Positions 9,352 through 18,758 are shown, numbered from the stretch's first letter. The stretch is DNA of 64,000 bases from Bacteroidales bacterium (GCA_017480345.1 JAFVAU010000002.1:60338-124337); one strand, 5' to 3'. Notes: generated by a model from the sequence alone, not told the origin. Translations and numbers: made by a program.

Positions 9352-10338
9352 TTACAGCACTTTGTGCAGCCAGTAGAAGATGAGGCGGACACGGTCCCGC
9401 AAAACCTCGTAGTCCAGGGAGTCGGGGGTGTCTGTGGGTTTGTTGTTCAGGAGGGTGATGCCGGAAGTGAACATGACGGCGGGGATGCCGTGCTCCAGGA
9501 AGATGCGCTGGTCACTTACGCGGCGGTAGAAAAGGCGTGTGAAATCTTTGCTGCCGTAGTAGTCGTAGCCCAGTTCCAGATTCAGGCCGATGTCTTTGTT
9601 GGCGCTCTCAAGGGCGCTGCGGCGGCCGGTGGCATCGTCGGAGAGCATCATCAGGAAGCGGGGATTTCCCTTCGTTAAGGGCGCCTGCGTGCCGCCCAAC
9701 TGGTCCAGATTCACCACTAAGGATATCTGAGAGGGACTTACCGCCTGTCCGGAGACGGGGTCCAGCAGTTTTCCGGCCGATATTTCCTGCCACAGGCGCT
9801 CCGCTCCGCCCTGGTTCTTCTCCTTGGCGTCCAAGGCCACCAGGATGAGCCCCTGGCCGTAAATCTTGTGGCAGGTGTTCATCTGGGTAACCATCCGGGC
9901 CAGTTGCAGGAGGGCGGCCACGCCGGATGCGTTGGCATCGGCCCCGGGATAGAACCGGCCATTGAGGGTGCCCAGGTTGTCAAAATGCGCCATCAGCACC
10001 ACATAACGGGACGGGGTGTAACTGCCGGGGATGAGGCCCATGATGTTGCGGGCCAGGCCCTCGGAGGTGGAGAAACCGTGCATCCAGGCCCCGCTGAGCG
10101 GCCTCAGGCCCAGCACGCGGAACTCTCCTTCCAGCCAATCGGCCACAGCCCTTCCGCCGTCCGTCCCCGTGGCCCTGCCTCCCAGCTCGGGAGCACAGAG
10201 ATACTCTACACTGGCCCTCAGGCTGTCTGCGCTGAGCACCTGGTCTGCATTGACGGGGCTGATGGAATAGCGCTGCGCCAGGGCCGGGCAACTGAAAACC
10301 AGCAGCAATATTAGAAAATATTTTCTTATCTTTGTCAC
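9352..10338 (-). CDS. Secreted M28-family metallopeptidase-like protein
   Basis: 328 aa, GTG start, with a signal peptide (ILLLVFSCPALAQ). The M28 aminopeptidase fold shows in AHFDNLG (first zinc His, ~118), the bridging Asp in GADANASG (~134) and the later Asp in NLDQLGG (~214). The Glu-Glu pair normally following the second strand is replaced by KEKN (~174), and the C-terminal zinc histidine expected before DTPD is replaced by NNKP. The zinc site may therefore be altered or inactive. It converges with the amidase-like gene across palindromic element copy 1 and is divergent from the TPR gene. Substrate unknown. Confidence 0.82.
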   Translation of the reverse strand: MTKIRKYFLILLLVFSCPALAQRYSISPVNADQVLSADSLRASVEYLCAPELGGRATGTDGGRAVADWLEGEFRVLGLRPLSGAWMHGFSTSEGLARNIMGLIPGSYTPSRYVVLMAHFDNLGTLNGRFYPGADANASGVAALLQLARMVTQMNTCHKIYGQGLILVALDAKEKNQGGAERLWQEISAGKLLDPVSGQAVSPSQISLVVNLDQLGGTQAPLTKGNPRFLMMLSDDATGRRSALESANKDIGLNLELGYDYYGSKDFTRLFYRRVSDQRIFLEHGIPAVMFTSGITLLNNKPTDTPDSLDYEVLRDRVRLIFYWLHKVL

Positions 10339-10383
10339 TTGGCGCGAAATTAGCTATTTCGTAGCTTAAATGAAAATTTTTTG

Positions 10384-12363
10384 ATGAAAATCCGTTTTTG
10401 GACCTTGCTTTTAACGCTGCTGCTTCCTTTGGCGGCCAGCGCCCAATACGACAAGGACGTCTTCTCCTTCCGGGGCCGCACGGCCCTGCAGGACGGACGC
10501 CTGAACGAAGCCGTGTCCAATTTCAACATCCTGGCCCAGCTGGATTCTACGGACTACTGGACCTTCTTCTACCGGGGAATCGCCAAGTACAATCTGGGAG
10601 ACATCCGCGGCGCCAAGGCCGATTTCTCCACCGCCGTGCGCCTGAACCCGGTCTTCACGTCCGGCTACCATTACAGGGCCATCACGGAAAGCCGCACCGG
10701 CGGCTATGATGCGGCCCTTCAGGATTTGGAGCGCGCCATCCAGTTGCGGCCCGGATCGGCCGGCCTGTACTTCACCCGGGGCGTCACCTATTTCCTGAGC
10801 CGCCAGTTTGAGCGGGCCATCGGGGACTTCGACCGCTACATCCGCCAGGAACCCAAGGACCCCGCCTCCTATCTGAACCGCGGAGCCTCCTACCTCTTCC
10901 TGGGAGATACCCTCAAGGCCCTGGCCGACTACAACCAAGCCATCAAGACGGACCGTTTCGAGCCGGAGGCCTACCTCCGCCGCGGCGGCCTGGAAGCCTC
11001 CCGGAAGAACTTCGACGGGGCCCTGCAGGATTTCAACAAGGCCATCGAGCTGGATTCCACCATGACCCTGGCCTATTTCCAGCGGGCCATCGTCCGCTCC
11101 GAAAAAGGCGAGCTCAAAGATGCCATGGCCGATCTCAACACCGTCCTGCGTTTTGAGCCCGGCAACGCCCTCACCCTCTACAACCGGAGCCTTTTGAGCG
11201 CCCAGGTGGGAGACTACGAGGGAGCCCTTTCCGACATGGACCGCGTGATTGCCATCAACCCCGGCAACGTGCTGGCGTACTTCAACCGCGCCGGTTTCTT
11301 CATCGAGATGCAGCGCTGGGACGACGCCCTGGCAGACTACAACAAGGCCATCGAACTGTATCCGGACTTTGCCAAGGCCTATATGAACCGTGCTTTCGTG
11401 GAGCTCCAGATGGGCATGTCGCGGGCTTCCAAGGAAGACTACCGCATCGCCCGCCGGAAGGTGGCGGAATATGAGAACGCCACGGCCGGAGGGGCCGATT
11501 TCTCGGACACCACCAAGAAATACAGCAACCTGCTGGCCTTCGACGCGGAGTTTGCCCGCAGCGGCGGATTCGAGGACGAGATGCTCCGCCACCGGGATGT
11601 GGACATCAACCTGAAGCCCCTGTACCGCTTTGCCGTAGTGGAATCCCGCGACAACGTGAACTACGCCCTGGCCCACCGCTACGAGAACCGCCTGCTGGAG
11701 GGTTTCCTTTCCTCCGCTCCGCTGCCGGTGGATGTGGTATCGGCCGATACGTCCATCCCCATCACCTCTCCCGTGCTGTCCCAGCCGGTGGAGGATCCCT
11801 TCTTCAAGGGCCTGCAGGATGTGGGGCGCAAGCAGTACTCCACGGCGCTCATGCATTATACCAACGCCGCCGAATCTACGGAGGAAGGCCCTTACGGAAA
11901 CTATTACAAGGCCTTCTACCTGATGAACCGGGGAGCCCTCCGGGCAGAGATGATTGCGTTCATCGCCTCCTTCGAGTCCAATGTGCAGACCCTCACCATG
12001 GACGACAAGGGCAACACCCGCGCCCGCGTACGGGAGCAGGTGAGCCGGGAGTATGACTATTCGGAAGCCTTGAAGGACATGGAAAGCGCCGCCGCGCTGC
12101 TTCCTTCCTTCCCCTATATCCAGTTCAACCTGGGCAATCTGTACAGCCTGAGCTCCCGCTTCGTGGAAGCCATCGACAGTTACGACAAAGCCATCCGCCT
12201 GTATCCCTGGATGGGCAGCGCCTACTTCAACCGCGGCCTGGTGCTCATCTATCTCAAAGACAAGGAGAAGGGCTGCATAGACCTCTCCCGCGCCGGAGAA
12301 CTGGGCGTGGAGGATGCCTACGGCGTCATTGGCAAGTACTGTGAGGAGGAGCAGCGGCCGTGA
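10384..12363 (+). CDS. Secreted TPR-repeat protein
   Basis: 659 aa from the ATG at 10384; an in-frame TTG one codon earlier is less likely. A signal peptide (LLLTLLLPLAASAQ) is followed by roughly ten tetratricopeptide repeats with typical W/G/Y/A/P spacing (for example FFYRGIAKYNLGDIRGAKAD and AYFNRAGFFIEMQRWDDALA), then a less regular middle (~370-480) and two more repeats at the C terminus (~565-640). It is likely a periplasmic scaffold for protein-protein contacts. A TATCTTTG box at 10327-10334 inside the M28 start region could be its -7 element. The stop overlaps the MBL hydrolase start (TGATG). Confidence 0.88.
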   Translation: MKIRFWTLLLTLLLPLAASAQYDKDVFSFRGRTALQDGRLNEAVSNFNILAQLDSTDYWTFFYRGIAKYNLGDIRGAKADFSTAVRLNPVFTSGYHYRAITESRTGGYDAALQDLERAIQLRPGSAGLYFTRGVTYFLSRQFERAIGDFDRYIRQEPKDPASYLNRGASYLFLGDTLKALADYNQAIKTDRFEPEAYLRRGGLEASRKNFDGALQDFNKAIELDSTMTLAYFQRAIVRSEKGELKDAMADLNTVLRFEPGNALTLYNRSLLSAQVGDYEGALSDMDRVIAINPGNVLAYFNRAGFFIEMQRWDDALADYNKAIELYPDFAKAYMNRAFVELQMGMSRASKEDYRIARRKVAEYENATAGGADFSDTTKKYSNLLAFDAEFARSGGFEDEMLRHRDVDINLKPLYRFAVVESRDNVNYALAHRYENRLLEGFLSSAPLPVDVVSADTSIPITSPVLSQPVEDPFFKGLQDVGRKQYSTALMHYTNAAESTEEGPYGNYYKAFYLMNRGALRAEMIAFIASFESNVQTLTMDDKGNTRARVREQVSREYDYSEALKDMESAAALLPSFPYIQFNLGNLYSLSSRFVEAIDSYDKAIRLYPWMGSAYFNRGLVLIYLKDKEKGCIDLSRAGELGVEDAYGVIGKYCEEEQRP

Positions 12364-13157
12364 TGCGCTTCGTAAGCTTCTCCAGCGGCAGCTGCGGTAA
12401 CTGTTCCCTTCTTCTGGGCCCCTCTTCCGGTATTCTGATAGACGCCGGCGTGGGCATCCGCCGCGTCAAGAAAGAGCTGGAGAACCTGCATCTGGGCTAC
12501 CGGGATTTATCAGCCATTCTCATTACCCACGACCACGGAGACCACATCCGCTCGCTGGGCTCTTTCTGCAAGCGCGTGGGGGTGCCCGTCTGGACCACGC
12601 CCACCCTGCACGAGGCCCTTTCCCGCCATCCTTTCACCCGCGACTGGGTGACCGCTTGCAGGCAAAACCTGCAGGCCGAAATCTGGAATCCGGTAACGGC
12701 CGATTTCGACGTCCGGTACTTCGAGGTGCCGCACGACGCCACGCAGTGCATCGGCTTTGCCATCCGCTGCGAAGGGGAACTCTTCGTCCTCATGACAGAC
12801 CTGGGGCACACCACGCCCGAAGCCCTCTCCTGGGCCTCCCAGGCCTCCACCGTGGTCATCGAATCCAATTATGACATGGACATGCTCCTGGGCGGAAGCT
12901 ATCCGCAGGTGCTCAAGGACCGCATTTCGCATGGGATCGGCCACCTGTCCAACGACGCCTGTGCCGCCGCCATCCCGCAGTTCCTGCACCCGGGCCTGCG
13001 GAATCTCTTCCTCTGCCATCTGAGCGGCAACAACAACACCCCCTCCCTGGCCTATGACAGCGCCCGCCGCGCCCTTGCGGAAGCCGGCGTGGAGCCCGGC
13101 GCCGTGGCCCTTCGCGTCCTGCGCCGCGGCGAGCCCTCCCCCCTGCTGAATCTTTAA
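12363..13157 (+). CDS. MBL-fold metallohydrolase, YycJ/WalJ-like
   Basis: 264 aa metallo-beta-lactamase fold protein. FSSGSCGNCSLL at the N terminus and the metal motif THDHGDH (~60) are characteristic of the YycJ/WalJ group of cytoplasmic exonuclease-like MBL proteins. Further ligands fit the aspartate in VLMTDLGHT and the histidine in FLCHLSGNNN. The ATG is embedded in the TPR gene stop. The next feature downstream is palindromic element copy 2, which begins right at its stop codon. The exact substrate is not known from sequence. Confidence 0.86.
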   Translation: MRFVSFSSGSCGNCSLLLGPSSGILIDAGVGIRRVKKELENLHLGYRDLSAILITHDHGDHIRSLGSFCKRVGVPVWTTPTLHEALSRHPFTRDWVTACRQNLQAEIWNPVTADFDVRYFEVPHDATQCIGFAIRCEGELFVLMTDLGHTTPEALSWASQASTVVIESNYDMDMLLGGSYPQVLKDRISHGIGHLSNDACAAAIPQFLHPGLRNLFLCHLSGNNNTPSLAYDSARRALAEAGVEPGAVALRVLRRGEPSPLLNL

Positions 13158-13278
13158 TTTTTGGTGACAGCTAAGTAGCTGATACTGTGTGCGTTCCTAT
13201 ACATTTCTCGTTCGATTTTTGAACGAGAAATGTATTACAAGTATATGATAATCAACAAGTTGGTTGTCACCAAAAATT
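13157..13278. repeat. Palindromic interspersed element, copy 2 (about 120 bp)
   Basis: The outer inverted repeats are ATTTTTGGTGACAGCTAA (13157-13174) and TTGGTTGTCACCAAAAATT (13260-13278). The central palindrome is at 13202-13232 (arms CATTTCTCGTTC / GAACGAGAAATG around GATTTTT). The half after the core matches the first half of copy 1 in reverse complement almost base for base, so copies 1 and 2 are in opposite orientation. It starts at the MBL gene stop codon and ends six bases before the convergent ybaK stop. Confidence 0.92.
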
Positions 13279-13283
13279 GGCCC

Positions 13284-13754
13284 CTACATGGGATAAATAT
13301 CGGCCCCGACAAAGTCCTTGAGGGCCTGGGGGGAAATGCAGACTTGCAGGCCACGGATGCCGGCGCTGATGTAGATGCTGTCCCAGAGGAAGGCGCTCTC
13401 GTGCAGGAAGGTGGGGAGGGGTTTTTTCATGCCGATGGGAGAGCATCCGCCGCGGATATAGCCGGTGAGGGGCAGGAGTTCCTTCACGTGGATCATGGCG
13501 CAGCTCTTGTTGCCGGAGATGCGGGCGGCCACCTTCAGGTCTACTTCCAATGAGCCGGGGATGACGCAGACAAAGAGGCCGTTGCGGTCTCCCCGCAGGA
13601 CAAGGGTCTTGAACACACGGTCCAGGTCTTCTCCCAGCTGCTCCGCCACATGGGAGGCTTCCAGGTGCTCCTCATCCACCTCGTAGGGGACCAGGGTGTA
13701 GGATATGCCCGCGGCGTCCAGCAGGCGGGCGGCATTTGTTTTTGGAACCTGCAT
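13284..13754 (-). CDS. ybaK: Cys-tRNA(Pro) deacylase, YbaK family
   Basis: 156 aa starting at the ATG at 13754. YbaK/EbsC enzymes hydrolyse Cys mischarged onto tRNA-Pro (trans-editing). Family marks are FKTLVLRGD (catalytic lysine region, ~46), LEVDLKVAARISGNKS and GYIRGGCSPIGMKK (~97). Length is normal. A frame extended two codons upstream would begin inside the -7 promoter box, so the later ATG is preferred; transcription would then start at or next to it. It is divergent from recQ with only 38 bases between the start codons. Confidence 0.93.
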   Translation of the reverse strand: MQVPKTNAARLLDAAGISYTLVPYEVDEEHLEASHVAEQLGEDLDRVFKTLVLRGDRNGLFVCVIPGSLEVDLKVAARISGNKSCAMIHVKELLPLTGYIRGGCSPIGMKKPLPTFLHESAFLWDSIYISAGIRGLQVCISPQALKDFVGADIYPM

Positions 13755-13757
13755 GCA

Positions 13758-13791
13758 CAAATATACGAAAAAAAGCAGTAACTTAGCAAAC
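13758..13791 (-). promoter_or_regulatory. ybaK promoter (Bacteroidota consensus)
   Basis: Read on the minus strand: -33 TTTG (13788-13791 within CAAAC), 21-22 bases, then -7 TATATTTG (13758-13765). This is a full match to the Bacteroidota consensus. The box ends only three bases before the ybaK ATG, so the mRNA should be leaderless. The -33 element lies inside the short recQ leader, so the two promoters may compete. Confidence 0.7.
13779..13786 (+). promoter_or_regulatory. recQ -7 box candidate
   Basis: TAACTTAG differs from TAnnTTTG at one position and ends six bases before the recQ ATG. No clear TTTG is seen 19-21 bases upstream. The same variant box precedes the glucosaminidase gene at 29887 and the transposase at 63919. 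Confidence 0.4.
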
Positions 13792-13792
13792 T

Positions 13793-15655
13793 ATGACCGC
13801 ACAGGAGGTTTTGAAGACATACTGGGGCTACGAGAGCTTCAGGCCCAAGCAGGAGGAGATTATCCGGGAGGCCCTGGAAGGCAGGGACGTCCTGGCCATC
13901 CTGCCTACGGGCGGGGGCAAGAGCGTCTGCTTCCAGGTGCCCTGCCTGATGCGGGAGGGAATCGGCCTGGTGGTAACGCCGCTCATCGCCCTCATGAAGG
14001 ACCAGGTGCAGAACCTGGAGGAGAGGGGCATCCGCGCCATGGCCATCCACGCCGGCATGAGCCGCCACGAGGTGGACCTGGCCCTGAACAACGCCGCCTA
14101 CGGAGACTACAAATTCCTGTACCTGAGCCCGGAACGCCTCCAGACCCGGCTCTTCCAGTCGTATCTGGACGTACTCAAGGTTTCCTATATCGTGGTGGAC
14201 GAGGCCCACTGTATTTCCCAGTGGGGCTATGATTTCCGCCCCAGCTATCTGGAGATAGGCAAGCTCCGGGAGCGGGTGGATGCGCCGGTGATAGCCCTTA
14301 CCGCCACCGCCACGCCGCTGGTGGCCCGGGACATCATGGACCGGCTCAAATTCCCGGAGGAGAACCTCCTGCGTTCCGGTTTCGAGCGCCCCAACCTGAG
14401 CTACATCGTGCGCCGGACACAGGACAAGATTGGCCAGGTGCGGAGTGTGTGCGAAGGGGTGGAAGGCAGTGGCATCGTGTATGTGCGGAGCCGCGCCCGT
14501 GCCCAGGACCTGGCGGAAAGCCTGAAGGCGGCGGGCATATCGGCCTCCTACTATCATGCCGGGCTGGGAGCCCTCACCCGGGCCGATCGGCAGAAAGACT
14601 GGAAGGAAGGCCGCACGCGGGTGATGGTGTGCACCAACGCCTTCGGGATGGGAATTGACAAGCCCGACGTCCGCTTTGTGGTACATGCCGATATCCCCGA
14701 CAGCCCTGAGGCGTATTTCCAGGAAGCCGGCCGCGCCGGGCGGGACGGAAAGCCCTCCTACGCCGTCCTGCTCTGGAACGGAACGGACACGGCCCGGCTG
14801 AGGCAGCTGGAAGAGGTCTCTTTCCCTTCCCTGGAAGCCATGGAGGAGCTGTACCAGAAGATGCACATCTTCTTCCAGATTCCCTATGACGAGGGCGAGG
14901 GCCGCATGCTCAAGCTGGATATCAAGGAGTTTTGCAAGCATTACAAGCTGCAGCAGGCGCCGGTGTATTATGCCATCAAATACATGGAACGGGAGGGGCA
15001 CTGGACCCTGTCGGAAGACATGGACATCCCCACCCGCATCAAGATAGACGTGGACCGCGCCGCCCTGTACCATACAGACCTTCCGGACCCGGCCATGCCG
15101 CAGGTGCTGGAAACGCTGATGCGGCAGTATACGGGCGTTTTCTCCTATCCGGTCTCCATAGACGAGGAGGCCGTGGCCGCCCGCTGCGGCGTAAGCATCC
15201 CCGCCCTGCGCCAGCTCCTGTACGGGCTCAGCGTCAACCACGTCATCCGCTATATTCCGGCCGATCACGCCACGGTGCTCTTCCTGCAGCACGACCGCCT
15301 GCGCCCCGGAAACGTCCAACTGAGCCCCCAGCGTTACAAGCTCCTCAGAAGCACCTTCGCGGAGCGGGCCCAGGCCATGACGGATTATGTGGAGGAGGAG
15401 GATACCTGCCGGAGTCAGTTCCTGCTGAAGTACTTCGGCCAGGAAGAGAGCGAACCCTGCGGCCGCTGTGACATCTGCCGGGCCGCCAAGGCCAGGCCCA
15501 GGGACCTGGCGGAGCGCCTCAAGGCCTGGATAGGGGACAGGGACGGAGAATACACCCTGAAAGAAGTGGCTGCCGCCTTTGGAACGGCCGATGAAACATA
15601 CCTCCCGGTGCTCCGGGAACTTATTGACAGACAAGAAGTACCGCATTACCAATAA
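13793..15655 (+). CDS. recQ: ATP-dependent DNA helicase RecQ
   Basis: 620 aa superfamily 2 helicase. Motif 0 FRPKQEEII (~17), Walker A LPTGGGKS (~38), DEAH box [12 protein letters not shown] (~128), motif [10 protein letters not shown] (~170), and motif [12 protein letters not shown] (~310) are all present. The RecQ zinc-binding Cys cluster occurs as CGRCDIC near the end (~558), and a winged-helix region precedes it. No separate HRDC domain is evident. It unwinds DNA in recombination and fork repair. The MATE gene starts in its stop codon (TAATG). Confidence 0.95.
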   Translation: MTAQEVLKTYWGYESFRPKQEEIIREALEGRDVLAILPTGGGKSVCFQVPCLMREGIGLVVTPLIALMKDQVQNLEERGIRAMAIHAGMSRHEVDLALNNAAYGDYKFLYLSPERLQTRLFQSYLDVLKVSYIVVDEAHCISQWGYDFRPSYLEIGKLRERVDAPVIALTATATPLVARDIMDRLKFPEENLLRSGFERPNLSYIVRRTQDKIGQVRSVCEGVEGSGIVYVRSRARAQDLAESLKAAGISASYYHAGLGALTRADRQKDWKEGRTRVMVCTNAFGMGIDKPDVRFVVHADIPDSPEAYFQEAGRAGRDGKPSYAVLLWNGTDTARLRQLEEVSFPSLEAMEELYQKMHIFFQIPYDEGEGRMLKLDIKEFCKHYKLQQAPVYYAIKYMEREGHWTLSEDMDIPTRIKIDVDRAALYHTDLPDPAMPQVLETLMRQYTGVFSYPVSIDEEAVAARCGVSIPALRQLLYGLSVNHVIRYIPADHATVLFLQHDRLRPGNVQLSPQRYKLLRSTFAERAQAMTDYVEEEDTCRSQFLLKYFGQEESEPCGRCDICRAAKARPRDLAERLKAWIGDRDGEYTLKEVAAAFGTADETYLPVLRELIDRQEVPHYQ

Positions 15656-17031
15656 TGGCCGGAACAAAAGACATACTGCTTGGAAACATCCGCTCCGGAG
15701 CCGCCCTTTCTTTGGGGCAGCAGGTCAAACTGGCCCTGATGCTAAGCTATCCGGCCATCCTGGCCCAGCTCTCCTCCGTGATGATGCAGTACATAGACAC
15801 CTCCATGGTGGGCCATCTGGGCCCGGCGGCGGGGGCGTCCATCGGCCTGGTGTCCACTTGCCTCTGGCTCATGGGCGGCTTTGGCATGGCGGCCTCCACC
15901 GGCTTTTCCGTGCAGGTGGCGCACCGCATCGGCGCCAACGACTTCCACGGCGCCCGAGAGGTGCTGCGCCAGGCCCTGGTGTGCGTGCTGGGCTTCAGCG
16001 CCTTTATCGGCCTGCTGGGCGTGGCTGTATCCCATCAATTGCCTTATTGGCTGGGCGGTGGGGAAGAGATAGCGGCCGATGCCTCCCGCTACTTCCTCAT
16101 CATCTCCCTCTTCATGCCCTTCATGATCCTGGACTGGATGTGCGCGGCCATGCTGCAGGCCAGCGGCAACATGAAGGTGCCCAGTTACCTGAGCATCGGC
16201 ATGTGTGTGCTGGACGTGATTTTCAACTACCTGTTCATCTATGTGCTGGACATGGGCGTGGTGGGAGCGGCCCTGGGCAGCGGTGTGGCGGAGGTGATTA
16301 CCGGCATCGCCATGTTCTCCTTCCTGGCCTTCGGCAGCAAGGAGATGAAGCTCACCCAGGAGAAGGGGAGTTTCCGGCCCACGCGCAAAGTGGTGGACAA
16401 GGCCCTGAATATAGGCGGTCCCATGGCCCTTCAGAACCTCCTGATGCGGGGCGGTTACATTGCCGCCACCGTGATTGTGGCCCCGCTGGGAACCATCGCC
16501 ATTGCGGCCAATTCCTTCGCCATCACGGCGGAGAGCCTCTGCTACATGCCCGGAGCCGGCATTGCCGATGCCGCCACCACCCTGGTGGGGCAGTCGCTGG
16601 GCGCCCGCCGCAAGCAACTGGCCACCCGTTTCGCCTGGATCACCACCTTCATGGCCATGGGCATCATGGGCCTGTTGGCCATTCTGATGTATATCTTCGC
16701 CCCGCAGATGATGGGGCTCCTGTCTCCGGATGCGGAGGTGATCGGCCTGGGTGCCAGGGTACTCAGGATAGAAGCTTTCGCGGAGATGGGGTATGCGGCG
16801 GCCATGGTTATCTATGGCTGCTGCGTGGGCGCCGGAGACACCAAGTGGCCCAGCGTCATGAACTTTGGCTCCATGTGGGTGGTCCGCATCATCCCGGCCA
16901 TTTTTATCACCCGAATTTACGGGCTGGTGGGCTTCTGGGTGTGCATGGCGGTGGAACTGAGCTTCCGCGGCCTCCTTTTCCTCATCCGCCTGTACCGCGG
17001 TACCTGGCTTAAAAACGTTCAAGATTTATGA
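15655..17031 (+). CDS. MATE-family multidrug/toxin efflux transporter
   Basis: 458 aa with about 12 hydrophobic helices and two homologous halves. The N-terminal half carries LMLSYPAILAQLSSVMMQYIDTSMVG and the second half ALQNLLMRGGYIAATVIV, both typical of the MATE family. Transport is expected to be cation-driven drug or metabolite export across the inner membrane. The ATG overlaps the recQ stop by one base, and the next gene begins four bases before this stop, so all three probably share one mRNA. Confidence 0.93.
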   Translation: MAGTKDILLGNIRSGAALSLGQQVKLALMLSYPAILAQLSSVMMQYIDTSMVGHLGPAAGASIGLVSTCLWLMGGFGMAASTGFSVQVAHRIGANDFHGAREVLRQALVCVLGFSAFIGLLGVAVSHQLPYWLGGGEEIAADASRYFLIISLFMPFMILDWMCAAMLQASGNMKVPSYLSIGMCVLDVIFNYLFIYVLDMGVVGAALGSGVAEVITGIAMFSFLAFGSKEMKLTQEKGSFRPTRKVVDKALNIGGPMALQNLLMRGGYIAATVIVAPLGTIAIAANSFAITAESLCYMPGAGIADAATTLVGQSLGARRKQLATRFAWITTFMAMGIMGLLAILMYIFAPQMMGLLSPDAEVIGLGARVLRIEAFAEMGYAAAMVIYGCCVGAGDTKWPSVMNFGSMWVVRIIPAIFITRIYGLVGFWVCMAVELSFRGLLFLIRLYRGTWLKNVQDL

Positions 17032-17810
17032 TAGGCATTTTCTTACCCGTGGCTGATGAAAGGATCCTGTCGGCCCTTACTTTCCAAAACTGCAAGGCTT
17101 TCCGGGTGTACCTGGCTTCCTCCACGGAGGATGAATATCCCTTCGAGGTGGTGCGCGGCAGCTGGTCCCAGGTTCAGGAGCCGCTGGTGGCCATCCTCAC
17201 TCCCGGCGCCATCCCTCCGCCGGACTATGTGAAGCGGGTGGAGCGCGTGGTCAAATGGCATCCGGATTTTGACGTCTATCATGTGGATGTGACGGGGGAG
17301 AAGCGCTTCCCCAGGAAGACATCGGCCAAAAAGCTGTTCTGCCTGGCGGTTCAGGGGGATGCCCCGGCGCCGCTTTCCAGCTTCATCTTCAAGGCCGACG
17401 TCCTCCGCACCAAGGCTGTTTTCCGGGCCGACGGAACCCTGGACCCGCTTCCGTGCGTGTTCTCCTGCGCGGCCGAAAAACCCGTCCGCAGGGTATGCCG
17501 GGGGCAGATTGAATGGCGGGCCCCGCAGCCGTCGCAGGACCCTTCCTTGCAGGAAAAGGCCATCCGGGAGCGGCTGGACCTCTTCCGCTGGACGGAAGGC
17601 TTCTTCGGAGACGACGATTATCCGCTTTCCGTTGGGGACCAGCTGGACCTCTTCGCCGGGGAGGTGATCAAACTGTTCCCCAGCTACTCCGAGGAGGACC
17701 TCAAGGAAATGATGCTGGGCTTTGAAGTGTCCCAGGGCCCCATCCGCCGGATGCGGGCGCTCAGTGCCCTGAGCAGCGCGCTCAAGGAACGTCAGAAGCA
17801 ATTACAATAA
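17028..17810 (+). CDS. Hypothetical protein with weak GT-A glycosyltransferase-like features
   Basis: 260 aa, cytoplasmic by appearance, and not recognised with confidence. The segment EPLVAILTPGAIPPPDYVK followed by HPDFDVYHVDVTG has the spacing of a GT2 strand-acceptor region, but no DXD motif is present at the expected place and the usual N-terminal VSIIIP strand is missing. The C-terminal third (~170-260) is charged and helical. It overlaps the MATE gene by four bases and ends 20 bases before queD. The AT-rich gap after it carries the queD promoter, so it is probably the last gene of the recQ-MATE unit. Confidence 0.6.
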   Translation: MIGIFLPVADERILSALTFQNCKAFRVYLASSTEDEYPFEVVRGSWSQVQEPLVAILTPGAIPPPDYVKRVERVVKWHPDFDVYHVDVTGEKRFPRKTSAKKLFCLAVQGDAPAPLSSFIFKADVLRTKAVFRADGTLDPLPCVFSCAAEKPVRRVCRGQIEWRAPQPSQDPSLQEKAIRERLDLFRWTEGFFGDDDYPLSVGDQLDLFAGEVIKLFPSYSEEDLKEMMLGFEVSQGPIRRMRALSALSSALKERQKQLQ

Positions 17811-17818
17811 TTTTGTTG

Positions 17819-17826
17819 TAAATTTG
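17819..17826 (+). promoter_or_regulatory. queD -7 box, leaderless arrangement
   Basis: TAAATTTG matches TAnnTTTG exactly and ends four bases before the queD ATG. With the usual spacing, transcription would begin at the A of the start codon. A second similar box, TAATTTTG, overlaps just upstream (17808-17815). Confidence 0.6.
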
Positions 17827-17830
17827 CAGC

Positions 17831-18160
17831 ATGTATTACGTTTGCAAAAGACTGGAAATTTCGAGCGCCCATGCGCTGCACCTCTCCTATGAGAGCAAGT
17901 GCGAGAACCTGCACGGCCATAACTGGATAGTGAAAATCTACTGCAAGAGCGAAACCCTCAATGCCGACGGCATGGTGACGGATTTCACGCACATCAAAAA
18001 GGAGATTACCGCTGCGTTGGACCACAAGAACCTGAACGAAGTGTTCGATTTCAATCCCACGGCGGAGAACATCGCCCGCTGGATCTGCGACCATGTGGAA
18101 AACGCCTACAAGGTGGAGGTGTGGGAGAGCGAGATGAACATGGCCGCGTATGAGCGTTAA
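17831..18160 (+). CDS. queD: 6-carboxy-5,6,7,8-tetrahydropterin synthase QueD
   Basis: 109 aa member of the 6-pyruvoyl-tetrahydropterin synthase family. Zinc ligands are the histidine in SSAHAL (~14) and the pair in NLHGHNW (~30); the catalytic region includes FTHIKKEI and the conserved LDHKNLNE (~63). It converts 7,8-dihydroneopterin triphosphate to CPH4 in the preQ0/queuosine pathway. It overlaps queE by 11 bases, confirming pathway context; queC lies 6.4 kb downstream on the same strand. Confidence 0.95.
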   Translation: MYYVCKRLEISSAHALHLSYESKCENLHGHNWIVKIYCKSETLNADGMVTDFTHIKKEITAALDHKNLNEVFDFNPTAENIARWICDHVENAYKVEVWESEMNMAAYER

Positions 18161-18758
18161 GGTTAACGAAATTTTCTATTCCCTCCAGGGGGAGGGCTTC
18201 TGGACGGGCACGCCCATGGTTTTCGTGCGCTTGTCCGGCTGCAATCTTCGCTGCCCGTTCTGCGACACGGACCATGCCGGGTATGAGGAATTGTCGGCCG
18301 ATGAAGTGGTCCTGAAGGCACTGGCGCTGGCCGGAGACTGCCGGCGGATCTGCCTCACGGGCGGCGAGCCTTCCCTCCACGCCGATGCCGCCCTGGTGAC
18401 AGCCTTCCACGAGGCCGGCTTCCATCTTCACATGGAAACCAACGGCACCCGGCCGCTTCCCGCCGGCATAGACTGGGTAACCCTGAGTCCCAAGGAAGAC
18501 GTTCCGGGCCTTGTGGGGAATGGCCGCGTGGTCCTGGAACAGGCCGATGAGCTGAAACTGGTCTTCGATGGCAGCCTCCCGGAAGAGCGTCTGGAGTACT
18601 GGCGCGAATTCCCCGCCACCTGGCACTTCCTCCAGCCCTGCGATGTGAGCGACCCCGCCCGCAACCGCGAAATCCTCCGCCAGACCATCGCCTACATAGA
18701 GTCGCATCCCTCCTGGCGCCTCTCTCTCCAAACCCACAAGACCCTCGGTATCCGCTGA
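18150..18758 (+). CDS. queE: 7-carboxy-7-deazaguanine synthase QueE
   Basis: 202 aa radical-SAM enzyme. The cluster motif is CNLRCPFCD (~30-38), preceded by the family hallmark FYSLQGEGFWTG (~9-20), and the SAM-binding LTGGEPSLH (~68). It rearranges CPH4 to 7-carboxy-7-deazaguanine (CDG), the substrate of QueC. It overlaps queD by 11 bases. Palindromic element copy 3 begins directly after the stop codon. Confidence 0.95.
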   Translation: MSVKVNEIFYSLQGEGFWTGTPMVFVRLSGCNLRCPFCDTDHAGYEELSADEVVLKALALAGDCRRICLTGGEPSLHADAALVTAFHEAGFHLHMETNGTRPLPAGIDWVTLSPKEDVPGLVGNGRVVLEQADELKLVFDGSLPEERLEYWREFPATWHFLQPCDVSDPARNREILRQTIAYIESHPSWRLSLQTHKTLGIR

